A stretch of 64,000 bases of DNA from Pseudomonas sp. MWU13-2105 (GTDB taxonomy: Bacteria > Pseudomonadota > Gammaproteobacteria > Pseudomonadales > Pseudomonadaceae): positions 124,001-188,000 of the forward strand of contig NZ_JALLIY010000009.1 in NCBI RefSeq assembly GCF_023242315.1. The letters are read 5' to 3'. The notes under the pieces were generated by a model, which was not told the origin of the DNA, did no database searches, and worked only from the letters and a program-made list of their open reading frames with translations. Position numbers and translations under genes: made by a program. This document shows, piece after piece, positions 8,658 to 17,800 of the stretch (positions are counted from its first letter, which is position 1; every line of letters begins with the position of its first letter).

Positions 8658-8880
8658 CTACACAGGCTGACCACTGCGTTCCCTGATCAACTCGATCAAT
8701 GCCCGCAACCCCGCAGGCACATGCCGGCGTCTGGGGCAATACAATGACAAGCCACCATAAGGCGGTGTCCACTCCTCCAGCACCGGCGGGAATACGGGAC
8801 CTTCAGGCTGGAGGCGCTCCTCGATCCAAAATCAGTTCCGGGAGCAATTCATACTCCATAACCAGTTCACTCTCCCCCAG
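8658..8880 (-). pseudogene. Remnant of a LysR-family regulator (C-terminal end only)
   Basis: On the minus strand the frame ending at 8658 reads [20 protein letters not shown], then [20 protein letters not shown] and [13 protein letters not shown] before its stop. This is the characteristic C-terminus of a LysR effector domain. Immediately upstream the frame is broken by a stop, and a neighbouring frame carries further coding-like sequence ([14 protein letters not shown]), suggesting a frameshift. No helix-turn-helix part remains; an intact cysteine hydrolase gene occupies the space upstream. Start and exact extent are uncertain. Confidence 0.6.
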
Positions 8881-8909
8881 CAGACCAGTGCCTGCCAGGG
8901 GATAGCACC

Positions 8910-9458
8910 CTAGCGCGCCAGCCACTGCTCGGCGGAAACCACCGTGGCATAACCGAACGCCAGGGAGGCCATGAACGCCCCGTGTACATGGGCCGCGGGC
9001 ACCGTCAAGCCATTGAACTCCAGGTCCCGTGAAGCACAGGCGTCGTGAATCACCGTAACCGTATAGCCCTGGTCAGCCGCCGCGCGGGTGATGGCATCGA
9101 CGCACAGGTGACTCATGCTGCCAACCACCACCAATTCCTTGATCCCATTGCGTTCCAGCACCGCGTTCAGTTCGGTGTCGCGAAATGAATTGACGAAATG
9201 CTTGAGTATCACCTGTTCGTCGGCGCGGTTGAGAACCTTGGCGTGCAGCCGCGCCCCTTCGGAACCCGGGACAAAGAACGGTGCATCGGCGCTGGCGAAC
9301 TCATGACGGACATGCACCACCAGGTCGCCCGCCTCACGCGCGGCGGCCAGAATCGCGGCGGCCTTGTCAGCCGCCGCATCGGCGCCGCTCAGGGTCCATT
9401 TTCCACCCGGGAAATAGTCATTCTGGATATCCACCAGGATCAGCGCTTGTACGGACAT
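8910..9458 (-). CDS. Isochorismatase-family cysteine hydrolase
   Basis: A 182-residue hydrolase. The family triad is visible: Asp10 in LILVDIQNDYF, Lys86 in VILKH and the nucleophile Cys119 in GSMSHLCVDAI. Family members hydrolyse amides such as nicotinamide, or isochorismate vinyl ethers; the substrate here cannot be assigned. A much longer frame reads through on this strand to 10985, but the canonical MSVQALILVDIQNDY start at 9458 sets the gene. It is divergent from a GlxA-type regulator, which probably controls it. Confidence 0.9.
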   Translation of the reverse strand: MSVQALILVDIQNDYFPGGKWTLSGADAAADKAAAILAAAREAGDLVVHVRHEFASADAPFFVPGSEGARLHAKVLNRADEQVILKHFVNSFRDTELNAVLERNGIKELVVVGSMSHLCVDAITRAAADQGYTVTVIHDACASRDLEFNGLTVPAAHVHGAFMASLAFGYATVVSAEQWLAR

Positions 9459-9578
9459 ATCATCTACCTCGATTGAGTGGTGCAGCGTTCGGTTGCTTTG
9501 CTCTACCGGATCAAGTATCCAGTTCCCACGGTGTTCCGGGGATTGGCCGGACCGACACTTTCGAGGGGAAAACTGACA

Positions 9579-10601
9579 ATGGACGCGCCCACGGCCGCCA
9601 TCGAGCACACCATCACAGCCGAAGGGCGCAACGACAGCGCCACGGCCGAGATCGGCCTGCTCCTCTATCCCGGCGCGCAGACCGCCGCCATCCACGGCCT
9701 GACCGACCTGTTCAGCGTGGCCAATCGCATGGTCGCCGAATACGGCGATACCGCCCGCCTGTTGCGTGTCAGCCATTGGGCGACCCGCGCCACCGGCGAA
9801 TCGCTCGAACGGATCTACGACAGCCATCCGGGCACGGACGGCCAGCCGGTCGCCGTGGTCATTCCACCATCGCTGGGCGATACCCCCTCGCCCGCCTCCC
9901 TGCAGCTCAGTGCCGGTTGGGTCCGCGAACAACATAGCCGCGGAGCGATCATCGGCTCCGTGTGCCTGGGCGCTTTCGTACTGGCCCAGACCGGTCTGCT
10001 CGACCAGCGTCGCGCCACCACCCACTGGAATTCGGCCAAGGCCTTTGCCACGCTCTACCCGCAGATACGGCTCGATACCGACAAACCGATCATCGACGAC
10101 GGCGACCTGATCACCACCGCCGGGCTGATGGCCTGGGCCGAATTGGGCATGCGTCTGGTCGAACGGCTGCTGGGGCCGGGGATCGCCACGCGCACCGCCC
10201 GCTACCTGTTGATCGAACACCGTGACAACAGCGAATGCGCCGGCAACTTTGCCCCGATCCTGGGACACGGCGACGCAGCGGTCCTCAGGGTCCAGCACTG
10301 GCTGCAAAGCAGCGGTGCGCTGGAGGTCAGCGTGAATGCCATGGCCGACAAGGCCGGCCTGGAAGAGCGAACCTTTCTGCGCCGCTTCCGCGCCGCCACC
10401 GGCCTGCGGCCGACGGAGTACTGCCAGCACCTGCGGGTTGGCAAGGCGCGGGAAATGCTTGAATTCACCAACGCCACGGTCGACCATATCGCCTGGACCG
10501 TGGGTTACCAGGACCCCGGCGCGTTCCGTTCGACCTTCAAGAAAATCACCGGTTTTTCTCCCAGAGACTACCGAGGTCGCTACGGTGTCAGGGCGACCTG
10601 A
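9579..10601 (+). CDS. GlxA-family transcriptional regulator (DJ-1/PfpI-like plus AraC HTH)
   Basis: A 340-residue regulator. The N-terminal DJ-1/PfpI-like domain has IGLLLYPGAQTAAIHGLTDL and the nucleophile-elbow motif GSVCLGAFVLAQTGLLD. The C-terminal AraC-type double helix-turn-helix (about 240-330) has MADKAGLEERTFLRRF and VGYQDPGAFRSTFKKITG. I chose the ATG at 9579, which has AGGGG about ten bases upstream, over the open-frame start at 9477. It faces the cysteine hydrolase gene, the usual genetic arrangement for this pair, which suggests it activates the hydrolase. Confidence 0.9.
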   Translation: MDAPTAAIEHTITAEGRNDSATAEIGLLLYPGAQTAAIHGLTDLFSVANRMVAEYGDTARLLRVSHWATRATGESLERIYDSHPGTDGQPVAVVIPPSLGDTPSPASLQLSAGWVREQHSRGAIIGSVCLGAFVLAQTGLLDQRRATTHWNSAKAFATLYPQIRLDTDKPIIDDGDLITTAGLMAWAELGMRLVERLLGPGIATRTARYLLIEHRDNSECAGNFAPILGHGDAAVLRVQHWLQSSGALEVSVNAMADKAGLEERTFLRRFRAATGLRPTEYCQHLRVGKAREMLEFTNATVDHIAWTVGYQDPGAFRSTFKKITGFSPRDYRGRYGVRAT

Positions 10602-10664
10602 GCTTAACCACCGGCAAGACCATGGCTTACCGATCATTCTTATTGATACGCCCCGGAGAAACAC

Positions 10665-11609
10665 ATGAGCAACGTGCTGCTGGTACTCGTGGAAACCGTC
10701 GACGACTACCTGCCGATCATCCAGAAGCACGGCTTCGAGCTGATCCTGGCGCCGACCCAGGCCCTGCGGGCGCAAGCCATCGCCACCCACGGCGAGCGCA
10801 TCAACGCCGTGCTGACCCGTGGCCCGCTGGGGCTGTTCGCCGATGAAATGGCCGCCCTGCCCAAACTCGAAATCATCTGCGTGATCGGTGCCGGCTATGA
10901 AAAGGTCGACCTGCACGCCGCCGCACAACGCGGCATCGTCGTGACCAACGGTGCCGGCGCCAACGCCTCGTCCGTGGCCGACCATGCCATGGCCCTGCTG
11001 CTGTCACTGGTGCGCGATATTCCCCGCGCCGATGCCTCGGTGCGCCGTGGCGAGTGGCGCAAGCTGATGCGTCCATCCCTGGGCGGCAAGCGCCTGGGCA
11101 TCCTCGGCATGGGCGCGGTGGGCCAGGCGATTGCCCAGCGCGCGGCCCTGGGTTTCGGCATGACGGTGAGCTATCACAACCGGCGACCGCGCACGGATAT
11201 CGATTACCACTATTGCGCTACGACCACCGAACTGGCGCTGGCCTCGGACTACCTGATCATCGCCACCCCAGGCGGTGCCAGTACCGACGGCCTGATCGGC
11301 CGTCAGGCTCTCGAAGCCCTCGGCCCGCAAGGTTTCCTGGTCAACATTGCGCGCGCCAGCGTGGTGGTGACCGCCGACCTGATAACCGCCCTCCAGCAAG
11401 GTCGCCTTGCTGGCGCGGCACTGGATGTGTTCGACGACGAACCGAAGGTGCCGGAGGTCCTCAAGGGCCTGGACAATGTGGTGCTGACCCCGCACGTGGC
11501 CGGTCTGTCGCCGGAAGCCTCCGAAGCCACGGTGGCGCTGGTGGCCGAAAACCTGCTGGCGTATTTTTCCGGCAAGCCGGTACTCACGCCGATAGCCCTT
11601 CCCGGATGA
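10665..11609 (+). CDS. D-isomer-specific 2-hydroxyacid dehydrogenase
   Basis: A 314-residue NAD(P)-dependent oxidoreductase that interconverts 2-oxoacids and D-2-hydroxyacids. It has the Rossmann motif GILGMGAVGQAIA and the catalytic residues Arg (NIARASVV), Glu (DVFDDEPKVP) and His (LTPHVAGLSPEA). Members like this act on glyoxylate or hydroxypyruvate (GhrB-like), but substrate choice cannot be fixed here. It lies 60 bases after the GlxA gene on the same strand. The start ATG follows GGAG nine bases upstream. Confidence 0.93.
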   Translation: MSNVLLVLVETVDDYLPIIQKHGFELILAPTQALRAQAIATHGERINAVLTRGPLGLFADEMAALPKLEIICVIGAGYEKVDLHAAAQRGIVVTNGAGANASSVADHAMALLLSLVRDIPRADASVRRGEWRKLMRPSLGGKRLGILGMGAVGQAIAQRAALGFGMTVSYHNRRPRTDIDYHYCATTTELALASDYLIIATPGGASTDGLIGRQALEALGPQGFLVNIARASVVVTADLITALQQGRLAGAALDVFDDEPKVPEVLKGLDNVVLTPHVAGLSPEASEATVALVAENLLAYFSGKPVLTPIALPG

Positions 11610-11656
11610 CGGCCAACGCGCCAACACATTATGATCAGCACCTTCCCATACGCCTG

Positions 11657-12067
11657 ATGGACACCTCCCGCATGGAACGCACCGCCCGCCTGCTGCCCTT
11701 TGCCTGCCTGCTGCTGAGCCTCTCGCCCTTGACCTTTGCCGCCGAGGCAGCGGTCGATTGCGCCGCCCTGCATGAAAAGGCCAATGCCGAAGCCGGCAGC
11801 TACCGCCCGCCCGTCGAAGGCAAGGTCATCGGCCAGGGCCGGGCCTACTTTCACAGCGCGCCCAACAGTGCCTGCATCACCAAAAAGGTCTTCGTCGTAC
11901 CCGGCGACGGCCTCACGGTGTACGCCAGCACCGAGGACGGCTGGGCCCAGGTCATGTACATCGCCAAGAGCGGTGATGACTTCAGCGGCTGGGTCGAGGA
12001 GAAACGCATCGAGCTGGGCCAGCACTACGGCGGTGATCCGGCACCCGAAGACACTCCGGAGCAATAA
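11657..12067 (+). CDS. Secreted SH3-like small protein, function unknown
   Basis: A short protein with a signal peptide (RLLPFACLLLSLSPLTFAAEA) followed by a mature domain of about 110 residues. The segments GQGRAYFHSAPNSACITKKV, GDGLTVYASTEDGWAQVMY and DDFSGWVEEKRIE resemble bacterial SH3 (SH3_3) domains, often found on periplasmic wall-associated proteins. Two cysteines (in VDCAAL and SACITKK) could form a disulfide. Possible starts are ATG 11657 and ATG 11672; neither has a strong Shine-Dalgarno. It is 47 bases after the dehydrogenase gene. Confidence 0.75.
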   Translation: MDTSRMERTARLLPFACLLLSLSPLTFAAEAAVDCAALHEKANAEAGSYRPPVEGKVIGQGRAYFHSAPNSACITKKVFVVPGDGLTVYASTEDGWAQVMYIAKSGDDFSGWVEEKRIELGQHYGGDPAPEDTPEQ

Positions 12068-12362
12068 GCGCCGCTCCGCCGAGGAATGCCAGTCAGCTCG
12101 ATAAGTGCATTCGATTTCCCATGAAGGTTGGCTGCATGTCGGCCAGATTGTCGATGCCACTGGCGCGTTTTGTCGGCACCACCGATCCGCGCTGGCTGGC
12201 GACCCTGAACGCGCTTGCTGACCCCATACCTTGTGGGGGCGGTGTTTGTGTGGAAGCGGAGCTTGCCGGATTGACTGTCTTTTTCAATCACCTCGATAGC
12301 TTGGGGCGCGCCTGCCAAACGTCTAAGCTGGAACCTCCTCGCCTGTCGTCCTGGAACACCGT
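12068..12362. other. Intergenic region before mntH with a decayed REP half
   Basis: There is no convincing gene. The stretch 12229-12270 contains CTTGTGGGGGCGGTG and GTGGAAGCGGAGCTTGCCGG, which look like two degenerate REP half-arms in direct orientation. The open frame over 12121-12366 lacks codon bias and family resemblance. No clear MntR or Fur box was seen upstream of mntH. Confidence 0.5.
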
Positions 12363-13685
12363 GTGAAATTCAGCCTGCCGAAAGTTGCCACCGCCCCCTT
12401 CTGCCCTTCTGAAGTGAACGGTTCGATTGCCGTCGATCGCGGCGCGCCGTTCTTCAAGCGGGTCCTGCGCTTTGCCGGCCCCGGCCTGCTGATTTCCATC
12501 GGCTACATGGATCCGGGCAACTGGGCCACGGCGATCGAGGCCGGCTCGCGTTATGGCTACAACCTGTTGTTCGTGGTGCTGCTCGCCAGCCTCGCCGGGA
12601 TGGCGGTGCAGTGCCTTTGCTCACGCCTGGGGATCGCCACCGGCCGCGACCTGGCGCAGCTCTGCCGGGAGCGCTACAGCCCGCGCTCGGCCAGGCTCCA
12701 GTGGCTGCTGGCGGAAATCTCGATCATCGCCACCGACCTGGCCGAAGTCCTCGGCTGCGCCCTGGCCTTCCATCTGCTGCTGGGCTGCTCGCTGACCTTC
12801 GGCATTGCCCTGACGGCATTCGACACCGTGCTGATCCTGGCCTTGCAGAACCGCGGCTTCCGGCGCCTGGAAGCGATCATGCTGGTGCTGGTGGCGACCA
12901 TCGGCGTGTGTTTCTTCATCGAGCTGGTGCTGATCAAACCCTACTGGCCGGACGTGTTCCAAGGCTTCAAGCCATCTCTCTCGGCCATCAGCGACGCCGC
13001 GCCGCTGTACCTGGCCATCGGCATTCTCGGGGCCACGGTGATGCCCCATAACCTCTACCTGCATACCTCGGTAGTGCAGACCCGGCTGATCGGCACTGAC
13101 CTGGCCAGCCGCCGGGACGCCGTACAACTGGCGCGCATCGACACCCTCGGTTCGCTGGCCCTGGCCTTGCTGGTCAATGCCGCGATCCTGATCCTGGCCG
13201 CGGCGGCCTTCCAGCAGACCGGGCATACCGCAGTGGTGGAAATCCAGGACGCCTATCACCTGCTCGACCCACTGGTGGGCGGTGCGTTCGCCAGCACTCT
13301 GTTCGGCATCGCGCTGCTGGCATCCGGGCAGAGCTCGACCTTTACCGGCACCATCGCCGGCCAGGTGATCATGGAAGGCTACCTGAACCTGAAGATTCCC
13401 TGCTGGCAACGTCGGCTGATCACCCGTGGCCTGGCGCTGATCCCGGCCTTTGTCGGGGTCTGGATCATGGGCGAAGGCGCGGTAGGCAAATTGCTGGTGC
13501 TGAGCCAGGTGGTGCTGAGCCTGCAACTGCCCTTTGCGCTGTACCCGTTGATCCGCATGACCAGCGATGCACGCTTGATGGGGCCCTTCGTCAATCGCTG
13601 GTACACCAAGGCCTTGGCCTGGGGCCTGTTCACACTGATCAGTGGCGCGAACGCCTGGCTGATCGTGCAGTTGTTTGCCGAGTGA
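12363..13685 (+). CDS. mntH: Nramp-family Mn(II)/H+ symporter
   Basis: A 440-residue inner-membrane divalent-metal importer with about 11 helices. The metal-binding motifs are intact: DPGN at residues 50-53 in helix 1 and MPH at 227-229 (GATVMPHNLYLHTS) in helix 6. Translation starts at GTG 12363, directly after CGTCCTGGAACACC; no strong Shine-Dalgarno is present and no in-frame ATG is nearby. Family members take up manganese and support oxidative-stress defence. It ends 34 bases before the convergent tssA gene. Confidence 0.94.
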   Translation: MKFSLPKVATAPFCPSEVNGSIAVDRGAPFFKRVLRFAGPGLLISIGYMDPGNWATAIEAGSRYGYNLLFVVLLASLAGMAVQCLCSRLGIATGRDLAQLCRERYSPRSARLQWLLAEISIIATDLAEVLGCALAFHLLLGCSLTFGIALTAFDTVLILALQNRGFRRLEAIMLVLVATIGVCFFIELVLIKPYWPDVFQGFKPSLSAISDAAPLYLAIGILGATVMPHNLYLHTSVVQTRLIGTDLASRRDAVQLARIDTLGSLALALLVNAAILILAAAAFQQTGHTAVVEIQDAYHLLDPLVGGAFASTLFGIALLASGQSSTFTGTIAGQVIMEGYLNLKIPCWQRRLITRGLALIPAFVGVWIMGEGAVGKLLVLSQVVLSLQLPFALYPLIRMTSDARLMGPFVNRWYTKALAWGLFTLISGANAWLIVQLFAE

Positions 13686-13719
13686 TCGCGGGCAGGCCCC
13701 GCTCGCCCGCCTCAGCCGC

Positions 13720-14808
13720 TCAAAGCACCCCCAGCAACGTCCAGACCCGTCGCGCCTCCGCGTCGGAAGAAATCAGCTCCGACAGCAGCTCGTTCAACGG
13801 TTTGTTGCCCCACTCCACCGCCTTCTTGACCACGTAGGGCACCGGGCTGTGGGGCTCGGTTTTCGCCAGGTAATCGGCGATCAGCAGCAACTGCCGATAC
13901 GCCTCTTCCCGGCTGCGCGGCGCCGCCAAGTGCACTGCTGGCTCCGGCAGTTCGTCGACTGTCGGCGCCGCAGCCGCCTCGATCTCGATAGTGACCGCCG
14001 GCGCTTCCGGCTGCTGAGGGTGCATGTCAATAAACTCCCGGGTCAATATGCCAAATGCCTGCATGACATCACGCAAGGGCCCGCAGGTCGGGGCCAGCGC
14101 CCCCAGAAAACGATCGGTCCATTGCTCCAGCGCCTGCAACTGGCGCAACGACGCCAGCAACAGATTCTGACTGTGCAGCCACCAGGACAACGGCGTCGCG
14201 CGAATCAACTCGTTGACCTTTTGCTGCTCGAGCCGCGCCGCCTCGACAATCGCCTTGGCGTTCTTGTGGTCCGCGACCAGCACTTGGCGCACCTGCAACT
14301 GCTGCCAGCCATACAGGCTCAGCCCGGAAAACCCGCTGCCGCCACCCGGGGCAAACAACGGCACCCGGGTATGCAGCACTTCGGCGTAGCGCCGCACCAA
14401 CCAGTCCACCGGGGTCACCCGCCAGGACTGGTCGCCCTCCTCGGCTTGCGGGTGCACCTGCTCGGGATAGCGCTCGCACAACCCCAGCAGCAACGCCAAG
14501 GCCGCCTGCAAGCCCTCCAGGCCATGCCGATGCAACCAGGCCTCGCCGAGCCAGGCCGCCACCATCAGGTCCTTGCTGCGTCCCCGCAGGATCTCGCTGG
14601 CCAGCTGCTCGACACTCGCCCACTCTGCCCGCTTGATTTCCTTTTCCCAGACGCCGTTGGGCAAACTGGTGTCATCCTCGCGCCGCAGTTCGCGTAGCCG
14701 GTCATAGTCGGCTTCATAGCGCAGGTTCTGCCCGCACGGCGCCTCCTCGGAAATCGCCTCCAGCAGAGGCGCCACTCGCAGCGACAGCTCGGCGACCGGC
14801 TGGCTCAT
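13720..14808 (-). CDS. tssA: Type VI secretion protein TssA
   Basis: A 362-residue ImpA-family protein. The N-terminal ImpA_N domain contains ISEEAPCGQNLRYEADYDRL and later EWASVEQLASEILRGRSKDL. The C-terminal portion (about 300-362) has the EEAYRQLLLIADYLAKTEPHSPVPYVV stretch, typical of short TssA proteins that guide baseplate docking and sheath polymerisation. It overlaps the end of tssM by four bases (ATGA-type coupling), the last gene of the minus-strand tssJ-K-L-M-A operon. Confidence 0.93.
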   Translation of the reverse strand: MSQPVAELSLRVAPLLEAISEEAPCGQNLRYEADYDRLRELRREDDTSLPNGVWEKEIKRAEWASVEQLASEILRGRSKDLMVAAWLGEAWLHRHGLEGLQAALALLLGLCERYPEQVHPQAEEGDQSWRVTPVDWLVRRYAEVLHTRVPLFAPGGGSGFSGLSLYGWQQLQVRQVLVADHKNAKAIVEAARLEQQKVNELIRATPLSWWLHSQNLLLASLRQLQALEQWTDRFLGALAPTCGPLRDVMQAFGILTREFIDMHPQQPEAPAVTIEIEAAAAPTVDELPEPAVHLAAPRSREEAYRQLLLIADYLAKTEPHSPVPYVVKKAVEWGNKPLNELLSELISSDAEARRVWTLLGVL

Positions 14809-17800
14809 AATGCCCCCTGATCAGCAGCAGCCGTACTCGCCGTGCCGAAATTCGAAAAAGGTGACAAGGGTGCCCGCACCGGCAGCGGTGTCAGGGCCAA
14901 TGGCAGCTTGCCTCCCTGAGTCATCAACGACAGGCGGATAAACATCGTGCTCTGGGCTGCACCGTTGGTCGAACCCCGTACCGGCAGGTGCAAGGTCAGT
15001 GGAAAATCGGTGTAATCGATGTTCGGCTGCCGGACCACCGACAGATGCGAGCGCATCATCCGCAGCAGCGACCAGGGCCCACCATACTCCCAGCCGGCCT
15101 CCAGGTCGCTCACCGCCAGGCTCGGCTGTACCGGATCGCTGACCGGCCGCTCCAATCCGTTGCGAGCCCAGCGCAAGGTCAACCGGATCGGTTGTCCGAC
15201 CATCCAGCGCAAGCGCTGCTGGGTATCGCCCGGGTAGTTGATCTGTTGACTGCCGGCATTCAGGCCCCAGGCAATCACCTGGTCGGCACCGCGTTCCTCA
15301 TCCCGATCGGTGCGCCAGCGTACGTCCATGTCGAAGCCGATCATCCCGCTCGGGTCACGCTGGAACAGCGGCCCGAGCCAGGCCCGGGCCTGTTTCAGGC
15401 GCTCGAGGAAATCAGCCGCAGCCAGCCGGTCGGGGGACTGGCTCGATGCCAGGCCGGCCTGGGCTTTCGGCAAGCGGGTGTCGATCAGCTCAAGCAGATG
15501 CTGGACCCGCGCGGGCTCGGCATCCACGGTTTGTAGCCCATGGGAGAACGGAAAACGCTCGGCCAGGTACTGGTTGAAGTAGCCGGCCAACTCGTTCCAG
15601 GCCCTGACCGCCTGCTCCTGCTGCAAGCCCTGGCAGCGGCGCATGGCGCTCTGTTGCAAGGCTTGCACCCGCAACGCCAGTTCACCCTGGCCGGCCGGCA
15701 GGTTGGCCGACGACAGGATCTGCGTGCAGGAGCCGGCATCCATGTCGATAAAGTCACGACTGACCAGTTGTTCCATCAGCGCTGGCGAACTGGCCGGATT
15801 CTGCTCCTTGTACTTGAGCAGTTCATCGTACAAATCGTTCAATCGCATGAACCGCTCGAAATCACCCGAGCCCAGGTTCTGCTGCTGGGCCCTGAGCCAC
15901 TCCAGCGCCGGCGCCCGCGCCTCGGCAATGGTCTGCATACTGGTGAACTGCTGCTTGAGATCCAGCTTCAAATCCTGCGCATCATTGGCCCTGAACAACT
16001 GCAGGCCGAGGTTTTTCGAACCGTCCCAACTGCTGATATCGACTCGCTCATGGAACACCGACTGGGCATTGATTTGCTCCAAGCCGCTGCCGACCTCGGC
16101 CAGCGCTCGCCGGTTGAGGGTGTTTTGCAGCTTGCTCGCCAGGTCCGTGCGCTTGAGTTCGATAAACGCACTTTGTAACGCCAGCGCCTGGTCGGTCTTG
16201 ATATTGAATGCCGTCGCCCCCGGCGACGGGCCACCACTGCTTTCCAGGCTCAGCCACATAGCCTTGGCCGCCGCACTTTCGGCGATGCGCAACATCGGCC
16301 CGCGATAGGCCGGCGGGATGCGCGGCATCTCTTCGCTGGCATAGCTCTTGTAGCTGGCGAAGTAGCTGAGAGCGGTGTTCAGACCATCGCTGTCGAGTTT
16401 CTGATAGATGCCGCCGGTGCTGTCATCGGCGCGCATGGCCATGGCCACGAAATCGCGGCGAAACAGCGCCGCGATCGCGTTGTTCAACTGCAGCACATGC
16501 TCTTGCAACAGCAGTTGTCCGCTGCCTTGCTGGGTCAGCAGATTGCCCCGGGAGCCGGCCTTGGCGATCCACTGGTCGCGAAAGCTCTGTTGCAACTTGG
16601 CCGCCTGATCTTCCAGACTCTGCTCCAGCGGGGCACCGAGCAGGGCACTCTGGCGCACTTTGTCCATCAGCGCGCTGTAGCCGGGGACCAGGTCCTGGCC
16701 CTTGCCACGACTCCAGGCCGAGTTGGTCAGGCTGACCACCGACTGCAAGTCGTCGATCATCGCCTTGAGATCTTCCAGCTCGGAGAGTGAGCTCACCGCA
16801 CCGGATTCCAGCTGGTCCAGGTGCAACCTCAAGTAGCCGGCCTGACGCACAAAGTTCTCGGCCAGGTAGTACTGATCCAGCCACCGACCCATCAATTCCT
16901 TGAAGTTGGCGGCAACGGTCAGGCGCTCGACCGGCAGGTCCAGGTGGATCAGGTTGGAGATATCCATCTTCGCCAGGTGCTGGTTATAGAACGCGGCCCG
17001 GTGCAACGTCCCGGCATTGAGGTTCAGCCCCAGGGCCAGGTTACTCAGGGTGGCCAGGTCGTCCAGCGGGGTCTTGTGATTGTCCATCGCCTTGGTCATC
17101 CACTGGTTTTGCTGTTCCAGTGCCGTGGCCCGCTCCACCAGATCCTTGGACTTGATATAGGTCTGCCATTGCGCCGGGTCTTCGCTTTCCAGGTTGGAAC
17201 GCCGGTCGGTGCTCTGGATCGCCTTGAGCTGCGTCAGGTTCGCCTGCAACAGATCGCGCAGCGGCACCATCATATGACTCATGGCAACACTGCGCAGCAC
17301 CTGGTCACGTTCATGATCGAGGGAAGAAAACCAGGACGTCGGCAACACCAGCGAGGCAAAGTGCCAACGCGGCGACTGTTCCATGAGTTGCCAGAACGTC
17401 TGTACATTGCGCCGGGTCGGCCCCAGCCGGTGGGATTCATCGACCACCGTGACGTAGCCCTTCTGTGCCTCCTGCAGCAGGCGCGCCAGCTCACGAGCAT
17501 CCTTGAGCGAGTCTTGCCAGACCCAGACCATCGCCACCGCCCAGACCAAGCCGACAATCGCTGCCGTCACACCGACGACCCGCTGCCAGCGCTGACGCAA
17601 CCGCAACAACCGCGGGACCACCTGGGCCAACCCTTGCTCGGCGACGATCCGGCGCCGCCAGAGTTGCCGGGCGAAAGCGCTTTGCAGCAGCGGAATATCG
17701 CTGGCCGAAAAAACCGGCGCCGAGCTCGGCGCTTCACTGGCGGTGAAATACAGCCCGCGAAAGCGCGCGGCCTCGCTCTGTGCATTGCCCTGGAAGACCG

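Noticed and set aside
8910..10985. A 691-codon minus-strand frame running through the GlxA-type regulator
   Set aside because: Only its last 182 codons are a real gene (cysteine hydrolase); the rest is antisense to glxA-type coding sequence.
12121..12366. An 81-codon frame before mntH
   Set aside because: It has no family resemblance, runs through a decayed REP, and overlaps the mntH start.
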